Source: Capsicum annuum
Lineage: Eukaryota > Streptophyta > Magnoliopsida > Solanales > Solanaceae
DNA length: 64,000 nucleotides
Direction: 5' to 3'
Assembly: GCF_002878395.1 (NCBI RefSeq)
Contig: NC_061116.1
Coordinates: forward strand, 125,111,112 to 125,175,111
The position numbers and the translations under genes were made by a program. Shown piece after piece: positions 1 through 12,799 of this stretch; position 1 is the first letter of the stretch, and each line of letters starts with the position of its first letter. The notes beneath the pieces were generated by a model that had not been told where the DNA came from, did no database searches, and was given only the letters and a program-made list of their open reading frames with translations.

Positions 1-1005
1 GATATGGGTAATCGTGGAAAGGATGATAAAGTTTGTTCACTTCATGCTAGTGAGGACAACCTTTTTGGAGGAGGATTATGTCAAGTTATTTCTTTAATAG
101 ATAGTCCAGCTTCATGGGGAGCCTGTTTTGATTATTTTTTATCATGGTACATAATTTTTATCTTATTCTAGCAGTTCTTTCAAAAAGAATTGAGAACTAA
201 GGTGACTTTGAGTACTGTTTTTCATCAAAAATTAGATGGGCAAGCAGAAAGAACCATTCAGACTTTGGAGGATATGCTTCGACCGTGCGTGACTTTTTAT
301 GTCTGAAATTAAGTTGATTGTCTACCATTGATAGAGTTTTCTTACAATAAAATCTACTATTTGGTGTATTGGAATGGCCCCTTTTGAGGCATTGCATGGT
401 AGGAGGTGTAGATATGTTATTTGGTGGTTTGATCTTGGTGAGGCAGATATGTTCTATCTGGATATGGTCTGTTAGGCCACGAAAAAGGTAAAGGTGATTC
501 AGGATAGGTTTAAGGATGACCAAAGTTGCCAAAAGTCCTATGTGGATATAAAGCGTAGAGACTTAAAGTTTGAAGTTAGAGATAAAGACTTTCTAAAGGT
601 ATCTCCTATAAAGGGAGTAATGTCTTTTAGAAAAAAGGGAAAGCTCAGTTCTCGGTATATAGGACCTTATGAGGTCGTACGGAGGGTTAGTAATATTGCT
701 TATGAATTGGAGTTACCATCTAGTTTGAGCTCCATTCATTTCGTATTCCATGTTTCCATGCTTAGGAAGTTCATTAGTGATACTTCTTCGGTGGTTCCTT
801 TGTATGTTTTGGGTATCTTGTATTTCTTGTCTTTTGAAGAGGTCTCAGTTAAAATCTTAGATTGAAAGGTTCATCAGTTACAGACCAAAGATGTGGCCTT
901 GGTTAAGGTTCTATGGTAGAACAACAAGGTGGAAGAGGCTACATGGAAAACCAAAGTAGATATGTAGTCCAAATATCCATATTTGAACTCTTCTTTGTAT
1001 ATTCG
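1..1005 (+). pseudogene. Tekay/Del-type Ty3-gypsy integrase and chromodomain remnant (element 1)
   Basis: This is the 3' part of a gag-pol polyprotein whose 5' part lies outside the window. From base 2 the frame reads like the integrase core. The first catalytic Asp position holds Glu (codon 17-19) and the second holds Tyr (140-142, IIFYHGT instead of the usual IISDRGT). The catalytic Glu survives in GQAERTIQTLEDM near 235-285. The frame then breaks and resumes at 494-865 with the integrase C-terminal block (GKLSSRYIGPYEVVRR, then FHVSMLRKFISD). At about 860-1000 a chromodomain-like tail follows (VLW, then VEEATWK), with two in-frame stops. A terminal chromodomain is typical of Tekay/Del chromoviruses. 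It is clearly decayed. Confidence 0.85.
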
Positions 1006-1103
1006 TGTGGAAGGTATGTGTCCCTAATTCATAATTTGATAATGCAAATGAATCTACTTAATTTCGTTGTATATTTGTTAAATGTAAGAGTAGAGACATC
1101 TAT

Positions 1104-1110
1104 GGGGAGA
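1104..1110 (+). other. Probable polypurine tract of element 1
   Basis: A short purine run (GGGGAGA) lies just before an LTR-like start (CTAAAACACC, compared with the usual TGTAACACC). It follows the chromodomain by about 100 bp, the expected place for plus-strand priming. The first two LTR bases are mutated, so the boundary is approximate. Confidence 0.4.
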
Positions 1111-3225
1111 CTAAAACACCCTAGTTTCAGGACCTTACAAATTTTTTTCAATTTATGGTCTTTTGACCCAATATGACTCATTGTATGATCCATATGTTGG
1201 GGTGTCAATGGTATGGTCCACCCGTATGATGACAAGTATTGGTTGGTAGGATGGATTTTTGTCACTAGAATGGGTATGACTTAGTTGTACGAGTCGTATT
1301 GGTGGATACGGATCATTTAGTTCCTTCACTTACACTTAGACTTGGTAGTTTAAGTTGGATATAAGTAAGAGTAGATCACCATAAGCTGTAAGCTAGGGTA
1401 CAAATCATATCCAGGACTTATATAATGGTCAGTGTCAAATTCTCTTAGGATTTAATTCTACCAGAGGTATGGTCGATGGGTACCAGGCATACAATTGAAT
1501 TCAACTTGGTTTTAGGTTTGTCATACCTTGGAAAGTGTTGGGTCCAAGGTTGATGCCAAGGGTACGAGTGGTGGGTACCACTCGTACAGGGAGGATACAA
1601 CTCATAAGGGTCAGTCGTATCTCTGTGACGGGATTTTTGTGCAACTTAAGTAGGGGTAACTGGACATTTCTCCACTTATCTTAATAAGGTCCCACAACTT
1701 GTATTGCATTTAGGAGGTTATAGTCTCTATTATTCTATTCTTAAACACTTGTAAAACACTTTATAATTGTCTCAAGAGCTTTTTGAGCAAGGAGGCTATG
1801 GTTTTATCTTAAGGCATTAGTTCATGGCTTGTGTTGGTGGTTTCTCTCCATTAAATTCTCAATTAAGGCATGTTATCTTACTTCATTGTTATTTCCAACT
1901 AAAGACATGATTTTATATAATGTTTTCATGGTTTCATAATCGTATGATGTTGGTTTTCAAATAAGAGTTAGGGGTTCTGATTATAAATGCTTGGTTATGG
2001 TTTCCCATGGTTTTGATTATGATTTTAAATTTATTAATGGTGGTTTTGGATACTTGGTTTCATGGTAATAGTTAATGGCAATTAGAATTTGTTTTGGTTA
2101 TGTTATGCCTGCAAGGTGTTTGACAAAATGATTATGAGAATGTTTACATAATTGTATTTTTAATAGAACTCTTGCTTGTTTTAAACTTGGTAAAGGAAGT
2201 AAAATGGTTTAAAGGATTTTGTGGGGTACATGGGAATCACCCAAGTGGTTTAATATGGTAAACGAAAGGGTTCATGGGAATCCCTTAATCCATAAATGGA
2301 TGGCTATAGACAATACTTGCAAGTTATAGTTGGTATGATGATACCAATAATAATGGCCTTGGTTAATAATAAATGGATAATCGTTTGATTGGTTGGAAAA
2401 TGGTTTTAATTGGTCCTAAAGAAGAAGGTGTAGAAAATCCATGGAAGGTGGAGGTCTCGGGGAGATCGAAACTAGAAACTCATATTTGGCGATGTGAGGT
2501 TTGGTCCTTGGTGACTGTGTGCATGATGTCACTCATTATATTAGGGGATGTACTAGTCATGCCAGTTTATTTTCTTTGGTCATGTGGCTATATACACTGG
2601 GGCCCTTTCAGTAGGGGAGTTGAACCGATATAGCCCATGAGTGGTTTAGGAAGGCAAATCTACACAACCTAGGTAAAGGTTTTAATGGTATGATAAACCC
2701 GATTTTCTTTCCCGGTATGATTATATATTTGTATGGTTATATGCATTATGGATGGTCTTACTTGGTTTTATAAATGGTATTATTTTATTTTTATCCTGAG
2801 TTTATGCTAGAAATCACTCGCTAATCCATCTTCGGGGGGTTGTATACCCACTCTATAAAGGAACCGGACATTCCACTTCTCTTGTCTAGCATTCAGATTC
2901 ATTATCTGTTTTTGGATTGAAATGGTAAGCTTCCATCATTCCGAAAGGATCCATTTCATGGATATTATTTCATACTTTGGATTACTTACAGATTTCGATC
3001 TTACCTATGCTTGGGGGCATGTCCCAACCGAATTTCATTACTTTTTTTGTTAGACCCATTGTGGTACTGCTATGGGTTGTGATGGGCGAGATCGGTATGA
3101 GTGTCAGCTTTATATTGTCATTAGTATTGGGGCCAACATCATTGGACATAACTTCTCATTGTTCCATCATATTTCATTTTGGGATTAGTTATATTATGAC
3201 TTGGAACCCATTTGGTTGTGGCCTG
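1111..3225 (+). repeat. 3' LTR of element 1, first part (split by element 2)
   Basis: Noncoding sequence begins right after the chromodomain and polypurine tract of element 1 and runs to the exact left end of the inserted minus-strand element. No ORF in it resembles a protein. It contains repeated GTACGAGT/ACTCGTAC-type words near 1230-1620, giving a module of short inverted repeats. Only one copy of this LTR lies in the window, so its right end cannot be set by comparison. The call rests on position. Confidence 0.55.
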
Positions 3226-5471
3226 TGTAATGCCCCGAAAATGAGTCCCGCAGCGTCACACGGTGCTTAAGGCTACAATTAGCCCCAAGCTAACCCTTTT
3301 TGAGTTATTTCTACCATTAAGAACTTATTTCAAGATAATTAAGACCAAACATCTGGACATCATCATTCAAGTCAAACTGAAATACAGGAAAATATGGAAA
3401 AATAACAAAATACGGAATATCTGACATCTCTGACCATCTAGTCTGACAAATACGGCATGACAAGCCTCTACTAATCAATGTACCAATGAGCCATCGGTAC
3501 AGACCCAAACTTACTCGAACTGAAGGAGTAAAATAAACAACTCATAATGGAAATGAAAATCTAAATAACACGGCCTCGGATCATGAGGACTCACCACTGC
3601 AGAAGATTTAGATCAATGTGCTCGAAAATCACTCTCAAGTTTGGAACTGAGCACCTGAACCTACATTATAGGGAAAATGTAGCCCACATACAAATATATG
3701 GGTCAGTACCATGGAATATGTACCGAGTATATGGAGGTGTATGCAATTTCAATAAGCAAATATCACAAGTTTATAAAAGACAACACATGCTGATATAAAT
3801 GAGTCACTTAGCTCGAACAAAAGCATCATAAGTATGGATGAACAATACATGTAAAACAGAACACGTGAGTTATTCCAATAAGTGCTCAATTTACTTTTTT
3901 CTCGGTTTCAAGCTCATAGAGAAATCAAGTGTTACAAATATTTCACATTAGAAACTTAGTATTTCAATCTCTCGGGAATAATAACTTTCTCGGAAATCAC
4001 AGTGTTTCATATTATACACATTTATCTTAATAGAATGAGAAAACACACACACACCTTGGGAGTTTCTCATAACTGACATAAACCATGTGAGCTACATGGA
4101 TTCCAATGTCTAACTCATGTTGGGAGAGCTGCCCTATCCTTTCTATCAGAGTAGGACCTTAGTCATTAATTCAAACACTAGTGATCACTATATCAGCCTC
4201 AGGCTCACATCCTATAGGGGCACGTAGTTCTAGGGAAGTACGACATTTCCCGTTCAGTGCTAAATACTACTCCCAGACTTAGCTTAGAACTTTAAAGAAA
4301 ATCCACAACAATAATTTTGCATCGGGAGCCAAATATGCTACCGCTTTTATCATAAATCAATCAAATGTGGATTTGTTTTCTCAATTAGGTTTCAAAGTCA
4401 ACTTTTTCATGACCAAAGGGTCAAATCAATCCACCTTATTTGAATTGTTCAAAACTCAAGATGATCATAACATTAAACTTCTCAAAATAACAATTCCAAA
4501 TAGGATTCAAAGACCCATATATCAATATCACCGTAAAACTTCTCAAGATTCATGCTTTATGACATAACATAAATATATATATTACTTTCAAAATCTGAAA
4601 ATTTAGTTTTATATTCAACAATATCACATTCTCATGAAAACAACATAAAGAGTAAATTCATATTTCAACCTCATAACGAATCATGTAAAAACATGCATTT
4701 TCATAAAATAAAATTAACTTTGGGCACAAGATCGAAAGGGTGTTCTTGTTGAAAAACCCCTCATACCTTGAAACTTAAGCTTTGGATGAAGTTTTGACTC
4801 CAAAACTCTATTCACGAAAACAATAAGTGCTTTTTTTAGCCCTCAGGGTGGGGACTCCAAATCTCCAAAAATTAACGAAAAGTCATAATGGATTCTTGAG
4901 ATCTTGAGTTTTTATATGAAAACCCTAATAGATGGTCTTGAGAATTTTTGATGATTTAGGATGAATTTTGGTGTTATGGGGGTTAAATACTGTGTTAGAG
5001 ATGATAGAGGATTCAAAAATTACCATTATGCCATTAATGAAACGGATAAAAGCTGCAGAAATTGGCCTGGCATGATAAGCAGGGAGGCACCCTGCTTAGA
5101 CCCTAGGAGAACCCAGGGCGGCGCCCTGCTTCCACTGGAGGAGAGACTGGGAAAGCACCCCGGTTAGAGCGGGACTGGGAGCGGGGCGGCGCCTATACAG
5201 CGCCTTTAGCTACTGGACTTGCAACCCCAACACAGCCTTAAGTTGTCTAAAAATTATAAAACTTACCCGAGAGGTACTATGAGCTTGACCCATCACAACG
5301 CAACAAAAATATCAAGCAACAGATGTTAGGAAGGTCTCAAAATAATTCAACGAAGATTAAGTGTCCAATAAAACTAAGTGTTGAAACATCTTGTTGAAAG
5401 TTCTAAGTGTTAGGCTTAATGTGACTCATTTCGGAGGCTTTAATGATGATGAAAATTTATGAGGTATTACA
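3226..5471 (-). repeat. 3' LTR of element 2
   Basis: It aligns along its whole length with 10550-12799, for example the AGCCCCAAGCTAACCC block and the shared Athila-unrelated LTR text through to the terminal GGTATTACA. A GC-rich patch rich in GGCGCC-like words at about 5085-5215 stands out from the AT-rich surroundings. Confidence 0.92.
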
Positions 5472-5473
5472 AT

Positions 5474-5487
5474 ATCTCCTTCTTGGG
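5474..5487 (-). other. Polypurine tract of element 2
   Basis: On the minus strand this reads CCCAAGAAGGAGAT, purine-rich and directly upstream of the 3' LTR. This is the expected position for plus-strand DNA priming. Confidence 0.6.
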
Positions 5488-5724
5488 AACATTCATCCTC
5501 AAATGTCACTAGATATGTTAAGAGTACAAGGGAAATGAAGGGTAAATAGCTGAGGCAACTTGCCAAACTTGTCTCTACTTCACTCTACTTTTCAGATACA
5601 AGAAGGAGTGCATAACTCATGATATAACAGTTGAACAGTATAAAATGACAGCTGAACTGCTGCAATTTTGAATATAAAAGGGATGATTTAGAGAAGAACG
5701 GTACCTCCATCTTGATCTAAGCTA

Positions 5725-7060
5725 TTTAAAAATAGGTGGGGATACTTGGAGCGCATTTCCGCTTCAGCTCCCCAAGTTGCACCCCAAAAAGATTGATTCC
5801 GCCACAACACTTTAACCAAGGGAACTTCTTTGTTCCTTCGTCTTCGGATTTGGAAGTCAAGGATCTCAATGGGGTCTCATCAAAGGAAAGACTATTCTGA
5901 GCTTCAGTGTTCACAGAAAGCACTTCTACCACGGAATCTCCAATATACTTTCTAAGCATGGAAACATGGAACACCGGATGAACTGCTAACAACTCTGCAA
6001 GCCACTCTACTTCATAAGCCACCTTACCAACACGACTAAGAACTTTGTAAGGGCCAACATAATGGGGACTAAGCTTCCCCTTCTTCCCAAACCTCTTCAC
6101 CCCTTTCATGGGCGAAATTTTCAAATACACCAAGTCATCAACTTTAAATTCAAGGTATCTTCTCCTCACGTCAGTATATGACTTTTGATGACTTTGATCT
6201 ATTTTCAATCTTTCTTTAATCAATTTGACTTTCTCCATAGCCTCAAATACTGAATCAGGACCAATCACAGTAGCTTCACCCACTTCGAACCAACCTATGG
6301 GTGATCTATATTTTCTCCCATACAAATCCTCAAACAGGGCCATGCTAATGCTAGAGTGATAACTATTGTTGTAAGAAAACTCTATCAACGATAAATTCTC
6401 ATCCCAACTACCCTTGAAATCGAGAGCACACACCCTCAACATGTCTTCCAACGTTTGGATGGTCCTCTTAGCTTGACCATCCATCTGCGGATGGAAATCA
6501 GAACTCAAATGCACTTGGGTACCAAGACCCTTCTGACATTCTCTCCAAAACTGTGAAGTAAACAGAGTACCCCTATAAAAAATGATAGACAAGGGAACTC
6601 CATGCAACCTCACTAACTCTTAGATGTACAATCTAGCATAATCCTCAACAGTATAAGATGTATGCATAGGCAAGAAGTATGCAGATTTAGTCAGCCTATC
6701 AACATCAACCCATATAGAATTGTAATGGCATCGGGACAGAGGTAAACCTGTCAAAAAATCCATATTTATCTCCTCCCACTTCCAAGTAGGAATACTAAAC
6801 TCCTGCATCTTACCACCAGGTCTTTAGTGTTTAGCCTTAACCTATTGGCATGTCGCACACTTTGCTACAAACATTGCTAAATCTTTCTTCATGCCATTCC
6901 ACCAATAGATTTCCTAAAATTCGTGGTACATCTTAGTGGCGCCAGGATGAATTGAATATCGCGCACCATGTGCTTCAGCTAAAATTCTCTGCCTCAGATC
7001 ATCAGCATCAGGAACACACAGTCTACTATGCAATCTCAACACACTATCTCCCCCTTAGGA
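5725..7060 (-). pseudogene. Integrase with chromodomain, catalytically dead (element 2)
   Basis: Read right to left, an HHCC-type zinc-binding region (6820-7060, ending KCATCQ) is followed by the core (6620-6808, then 6613 downward). The C-terminal block (GKLSPHYVGPYKVLSRVG, VFHVSMLRKYIGD) comes next. The chromodomain end lies at about 5725-5860 (ATWGAEAEMRSKYPHLF), in another frame from the C-terminal block. The first catalytic Asp remains in WVDVDRLTKSA. The second is Tyr (codon 6575-6577, IIFYRGT) and the catalytic Glu is Lys (6467-6469, GQAKRTIQ). It cannot integrate DNA. Confidence 0.9.
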
Positions 7061-7123
7061 GAAAAACTCCACCTTTTGGTCCTTGACTGATTCTTTCAGT
7101 CTGACCAAACTAGCATCTAAGTC

Positions 7124-8513
7124 TTACTTCTTCTTTACTTCCAAAACCAAGGAAGATTTGGAACTACTATGAACCCCTATACTACCTTCAGCAGAATGAA
7201 ACAACCTAACTTCCAATCTAGACATACGATGCAACTCATAAGCTAACTCTTTCTTACCCTCTTCAACAAGAGAAACACTACCCATAGACAACCTGCTAAG
7301 GGCATCTGCCACTATATTGGCCTTGCTCGAATGATACAGCATACTCATATCGTAGTCTTTCAACAACTCTAACCACTTTATCTGCCTAAGATTCAACTCT
7401 CTCTGAGTAAACATATACTGCAAACTCTTGTTTTCCGTGAACACATCTACCTGGACACCATACAAGTAGTGTCTCCAAATTTTTTAAAGCAAATACAACT
7501 GCAACCAATTCTAAGTCATGGGTTAGGTAATTCCTTTCATGAGGCTTTAACTTTCTAGAAGTATAGGCTATAACCTTACCCCTCTGTATGAATACACAAC
7601 CCAAACCCACTCTGGAAGCATCCCAATACACTACAAAACCATTACTACCATCAGGTAAGGTCAAAATAAAAGCTGAGGTGAATCGAGTCTTCAACTCTTG
7701 AAAACTCTTCTCACAATAATACAACCAACCAAAGGAACTTAGCCTTATTTTGAGTCAACCGAGTCATGGGAGATGCAATAGAAGAGAAACCCTCACCAAA
7801 ATGGTGGTAATAGCCCGCTAGACCTAAGAAACCTTTAATATCTGATGGAGAGATAGGTCTAGGCCAGTTTCTTACAGCTTTTGTCTTTTGGGTATCAACT
7901 CTAATACCTTCAGAGGAGATAGTATGACCCAGAAAAGTGACTGGCCTTAGCCAAAATTCACACTTGCTGAACTTAACGAACAATTAGTGGATTCTAAGGG
8001 TCTGCAAAACTAGTCAGAGGTGGTTTGCATGGTCATTCTCATTTTGGGAATACACAAGGATATTATCTATGAATACATAGACAAAAATATCAAGATATTG
8101 TTTGAACACTCAATTCATGAGGTCCATGAAAGCTGCTGGGGCATTAGTTAGATCGAAGGACATAACAAGAATCTCAAAATGACCATAACGAGTTCTTAAG
8201 GTTGTCTTTGAGATATTACATTCCCTAACTTTAAGTTGATGATAGCCGAATCTAAGGTATATCTTGGAAAAGTAACTATCACTTTGCAATTGATCAAACA
8301 AATCATATAATCTTAGAAGAGGATACTTATTTTTAACAGTGACTTTGTTAAGCTGACGATAGTCAATGCACATCCACAAAGAACCATCTTTCTTCCGCAC
8401 GAATAGGATAGGTACACCTCAAAAAGATACACTGGCCTTATGAAATCTTTGTCTAATAGATCTTTGAGTTGATCCTTTAACTTCTTAAGTTCTATGGGTG
8501 CCATACGATAGGG
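7124..8513 (-). pseudogene. Reverse transcriptase-RNase H, catalytically dead (element 2)
   Basis: The reverse transcriptase begins at [18 protein letters not shown] (about 8504) and continues with [11 protein letters not shown] and [17 protein letters not shown], then FLGLAGYYHHFGEGFSSIA at 7711-7983. RNase H follows ([24 protein letters not shown]) at 7124-7724. The first polymerase Asp, normally KIDL, is Tyr (8257-8259, KIYL). The usual FIDD box reads FIDN, with codon 8062-8064 changed to Asn. Frames change several times and stops interrupt. Two of the three polymerase carboxylates are gone. The RNase H first Asp is present. Confidence 0.9.
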
Positions 8514-8824
8514 AGGAATAAAAATAGGCTAAGTGTCAGGAAGAAGATCAATCCCAAATTCTATCTCTCTCTCAGGAGGTATCCCTGGAAGATCTTTTAG
8601 AAAGACATCAGGAAACTCATTAACAATGATAACAGACTGAATCGGTAAAGTCTCAGACTTAGTGTCTTTGACTCTAACTAAATAATGAATACACTCTGTG
8701 GAAATAAGCTTTCTAGCTTTGAGATATGAGATAAAATGACTCTTAGGGTATACTAAATTTCTAGACCATTCAAAAATAGACGCACTAGGAAACTAAAAAT
8801 TGACTACACGGGTACGACAGTCTA

Positions 8825-9124
8825 TGGATACTTAACAAGAGTGAAGCCAGTCCATGCCCAGAATAATATCAAAATATACCATGTCCAACTCTATCAGATC
8901 AGTAAACATGACCCTATGAAGGATAGAAACAGGACACTTTTTATACATATTCTTGGCGACAATAGACTCGCCTACAAGGTTAGAAACTAGGATAGGCTCA
9001 GGGATCTCTTCACAGCTCACCTAAAAATTTATGCAACCAGGGGTGTTACATACAAAAAACTGGACCCAGGGTCCAACAATGCATAAACATCAAACTAAAA
9101 TATACGAAGCGTACCAGTAACAAC
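8825..9124 (-). pseudogene. Retroviral-type aspartic protease remnant (element 2)
   Basis: The active-site motif DPGSS is still readable on the minus strand (Asp codon 9071-9073), after VYALL. A frameshift separates it from the downstream part at 8832-9020, which has the typical NLVGESIVAKNMYKKCPV and ILGMDWLHSC signatures. The domain would cleave the gag-pol polyprotein. Here it cannot be made as one chain. Confidence 0.8.
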
Positions 9125-10338
9125 ATCGGGAGAGTCCTCCTACTCCTGGAGAAATGGTAAAGCATAGAGCCAATTTCGGTGTTGACCGCCAGCAGTGCTA
9201 GAAGAAGAGCCTTGAGTTAGGGCTGGTCGAGTCACTAGAGCTGGAGCACTAGCAGTCTGAGTCTGGGGGCGATTATGACATCTCCCCTGCCTGGCATATG
9301 GGCACTCCCTAAGTCTATAACCCAAGTCACCACACCCAAAACAACCTCTCTTCTCACCCCAACACTCACTCAGGTGGTCCTACTACACTTAGGACACGGA
9401 GAATAATTAGTCCTACTGCCAACACTGTGCTGGGACTTGGACATAGATGGCCTACTACCTTGATTCTTCCTACCCCTAGGTGCGGGAGTACTAGCTGACG
9501 ACGGTGCTAGTGCAGATGAGCGGCTCTGGAACTGAGGGCGATCCCCTTCTTGAGATCTAGTCTGCCTATATCTATGCTGCTCGAACCTAGCTCTCTTATT
9601 CCCTCTCATTTTGTCCCTCTCCTTTATCTTGTCTGCATTGATCTGTTGGGCATGATTCATCAATCTAGAAAGGTTCATCTCACTATTTTGCATAGCAAAT
9701 TTTCTCTCCTTAACAACATAGCATGACACACCTATCATAAATTTACTCGGATTGGTCCATCTATTAGCTATCAAGTTAGGAGGGTATTTGGCCAACTAGT
9801 TGAACTTCAAGCAGTACTTCTTAACAGTCATAGAGCCCTGTTGTAAGTTCATGAACTCCTCTATCTTTGTCTTTCTCATCTCTAATTGGAAGAACTTATT
9901 CAGGAATGCATCTTAGAACTCCTACCAAGTCATAGGGGCGACACCCTCTCCTCTACCCTTCCTCCAAGTAATGACCCAATCATTAGAAATGTCTTTTAAC
10001 TGATATGATTCCAACTCCACACTATCCTCTTGAGAGATATGCATCACCTGTGTGATTTTTTTCACCTTCTCAAGATATAACTTTGGGTCCTCATCGAGCT
10101 TGGACCCATGAAACTTTGGCAGATTCATCCGCATAAAATCATGAATCCTTGTGGCAGCTGAATCACCTCCTTGTTGTTTTGGAATTGGGGCAAGATTGGC
10201 CCGAATGTTTGTAGTGATAGCCTGGGCTAGCGCTTTAAAGTCCACCCAAAATTCGGCATAGGATACATTTTCATTTAGGGGATCAGCAAGCTGAGGTTAC
10301 TGACCCGAGTTATTTCTTCGAGCTCAGCAAGGAGGGAT
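9125..10338 (-). pseudogene. Gag with damaged zinc knuckle (element 2)
   Basis: The gag core is seen at 9922-10245 (FMRMNLPKFHGSKLDEDPK, YQLKDISNDW) and 9370-9795 (MNLSRLMNHAQQIN, then a basic Arg/Gln-rich tail). The knuckle at 9302-9343 reads CFGCGDLGYRLREC, so the His of CX2CX4HX4C is Tyr (9317-9319). The likely original start at 10336-10338 is ATC instead of ATG, followed by a TGA four codons on. Stops and a frameshift divide the rest. Gag would form the particle and bind RNA. Confidence 0.85.
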
Positions 10339-10534
10339 ATTCTGAAATGAAAAAGCACAGATTAATAGTAGAGAGAGACAACTGTAAGCAGAATGCACTT
10401 CAAAAAGAAAGAAATGACTTTTTTCTAAGACGTATCATAGCCTCTTGATCATAGATATAGCGCGCTACACACCGATGATCAAGATTCTACTTAACTCGGC
10501 TTGTCAGACTCTCTAGGACTCCTTAAACCTTAGT

Positions 10535-10545
10535 CTTTGATATCA
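10535..10545 (-). other. Primer-binding site of element 2
   Basis: The minus strand reads TGATATCAAAG four bases inside the 5' LTR. It differs at one position from TGGTATCAAAG, the usual match to the 3' end of initiator tRNA-Met. The same AACT spacer precedes the sites at 34211 and 56012. Confidence 0.75.
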
Positions 10546-10549
10546 AGTT

Positions 10550-12799
10550 TGTAACACCCCTAAAATGGGTGCCAGAGCGTCACACGGTGCTTAACACTAT
10601 AAGTAGCCCCAAGCTAACCCTTTTTGAGTTATTTCTACAATTAAGCACTCATTTCAAGATAATTAAGACTAAACATCTGGACATCATCATTCAAGTCAAA
10701 ATGAAAAATGGGAAATACGAAAAAATAACAAAATATGAAATATCGGACATCTCTGACCATCTAGTCTGACAAATCCGGCCTGACAAGGCTCTACTAATCA
10801 ATTTACCAATGAGCAATTGGTATAAACCCTAACTAACTAGAACTCAAGGAGTAAAATAAACATCTCAGAATGGAAATGAAAATCTGAATAACACGTCCTC
10901 GGATTATGAGGACTCACCACTGCAAAAGATGTAGATCAATGTGCTCAAAAATCATTGTCAAGTCCGAAACTGAGCCTACATTATAGGGAAAATGTAGCCC
11001 ATATACGAATATGTAGGTTAGTACCATGGAATATGTACCGAGTATATGAGGGTGTATGCAATTTCAATAAGCAAATATAACAAGTTTATAAAAGACAATG
11101 CATGCTGATATAAATGACTCACTTAGCTGGAATAAGAGCATCATAAGTATGGATGAATAATACATGTAAAATAGAACATATGAGTCATTCCAATAAGTCC
11201 TCAATTTACTTTCTTCTCGGTTTCAAGCTCATAGAGAAATCAAGTCTTAAAAATGTTTCACATTAGAACATAATATTTCAATCTTTTAGGAATAATAACT
11301 TTCTCGAAAATCACAGTGTTTTATATCATACATATTTATCTTAAATAGAATAAGGACACACACACACCTTTGGAGTTTCTCATAACCGACATTAACCATG
11401 TGAGCTACATGAAGTTCAAGGTCCAACCCATGTTGGGGAAAGCAGTCCTATCCTTGCCATCGGAGTAGGACCTTAGTCATTAATTCAAACACTAGTGATC
11501 ACTATATCAGCCTCAGGCTCACATCCTACGGGGCACATCGTTCCAGGAAAGTACCACACTTTCCGCTCGGTGCTAAATACTACTCCCGGACTTAGCTCAG
11601 AACTTTAAAGAAAATCTACATCAAACAATTCAATAATTTTGCATCGAGAGCCAAATATGCTACCCTTTTTATCATAAATCAATCAAATGTGGATTTGTTT
11701 TCTCAATTAGGTTTCAATGTTATCTTTTTCACAACCAAAGGGTCAAATCATTCCACCTTATTCTAATTATTCAAAACCTAAGATGATCAGAACATTAAAC
11801 TTCTCAAAATAATAATTCCAAATAGGATTCGTAGACCCATATATCAATATCACCGTAAAACTTCTCAAGATTCATGCTTTATGACATAAACACAAATATA
11901 TATATTACTTTCAAATTCTGAAAATTTAGTTTTATATCCAACAATATCACATTCTCATGAAAACAACATAAAGAGTAAATTCATATTTCAACCTCATAAA
12001 GAATCATGTAAAAACCATGCATTTTCATAAAGGAAAATTAACTTTGGGCATAAAAACGAAAGGTTGTTCTTGTTGAAAAACACCACATACCTTGAAATTT
12101 AAGCTTTGGATGAACTTTTGACTTGGAAACTCTATTCCCAAAAATAATAAGTGCTTTTTGTAGCCCTCAGGCCGGGGACTCTGAATCTCTAAAAATTAAG
12201 GAAAAGCCACGGTGGATTCTTGAGATACTTGAGTTTTTATATGAAAACCCTAATTGATGTTCTTGAGAATTTTTGATGATTTAGGATGAATTTTGGTGTT
12301 ATGGGGGTTAAATCCCTTTTTAGATATAATAGAGGATTCAAAAATTACCATTATCACATTAATGAAACGGATTAAAGCTGCAGAAATTGGCCTGGCGCGA
12401 TAGGCAGGATGGCACCCTGGTTACACCCTGGGAGAACCCAGGGCGGCGCCCTACTTCCACTGGGGGAGAGACTGGGGAGGCTTCCCGATTAGAGCGGGGT
12501 TGGGAGCAGGGAGGAGCCCTTCCAGCGCCTTTAGCTACTGGAATTGCAACCCAAACACAGCCTTAAACTTGTCTAAAAATTTCAAAACTTACCCAAGATT
12601 TACTACAATCTTGCCCCATCACAATGCAACAAAAATATCAAACAACGGACATCGTAAAGGTGTTGAAATAATTCAACAAAGATTAAGGGTCCAAAATAAA
12701 ACTAAGTGTTGAAACATCTTGTTGACAGTTCTATGTGTTAAGATTAATGTGGCTCATTTCAGAGGCTTTAATGATGATGAAACTTTACAGGGTATTACA
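10550..12799 (-). repeat. 5' LTR of element 2
   Basis: It pairs with 3226-5471 and ends are TGTAAC and GGTATTACA on the plus strand. The GC-rich module is at about 12400-12535. On the minus strand a TATA-like CTATTATATC lies beyond it (about 12322-12334), followed by a TCAAGAAC and TAGGGTTTTC leader-like stretch that recurs in other LTRs here. Confidence 0.92.

Larger units (their letters stand above)
3226..12799 (-). mobile_element. Complete, inactive Tekay-like LTR retrotransposon (element 2)
   Basis: Two clearly homologous LTRs, 3226-5471 and 10550-12799, each begin TGTAA and end ATTACA on the plus strand. They enclose gag, protease, reverse transcriptase-RNase H, integrase and chromodomain traces in that order on the minus strand. 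A primer-binding site lies inside the right LTR and a polypurine tract inside the left one. The flanking pentamers are GCCTG (3221-3225) and TCTTG (12800-12804), at best a decayed target duplication. The element sits inside the LTR of element 1. Stops, frameshifts and lost catalytic residues in gag, reverse transcriptase and integrase show it is dead. Confidence 0.92.
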
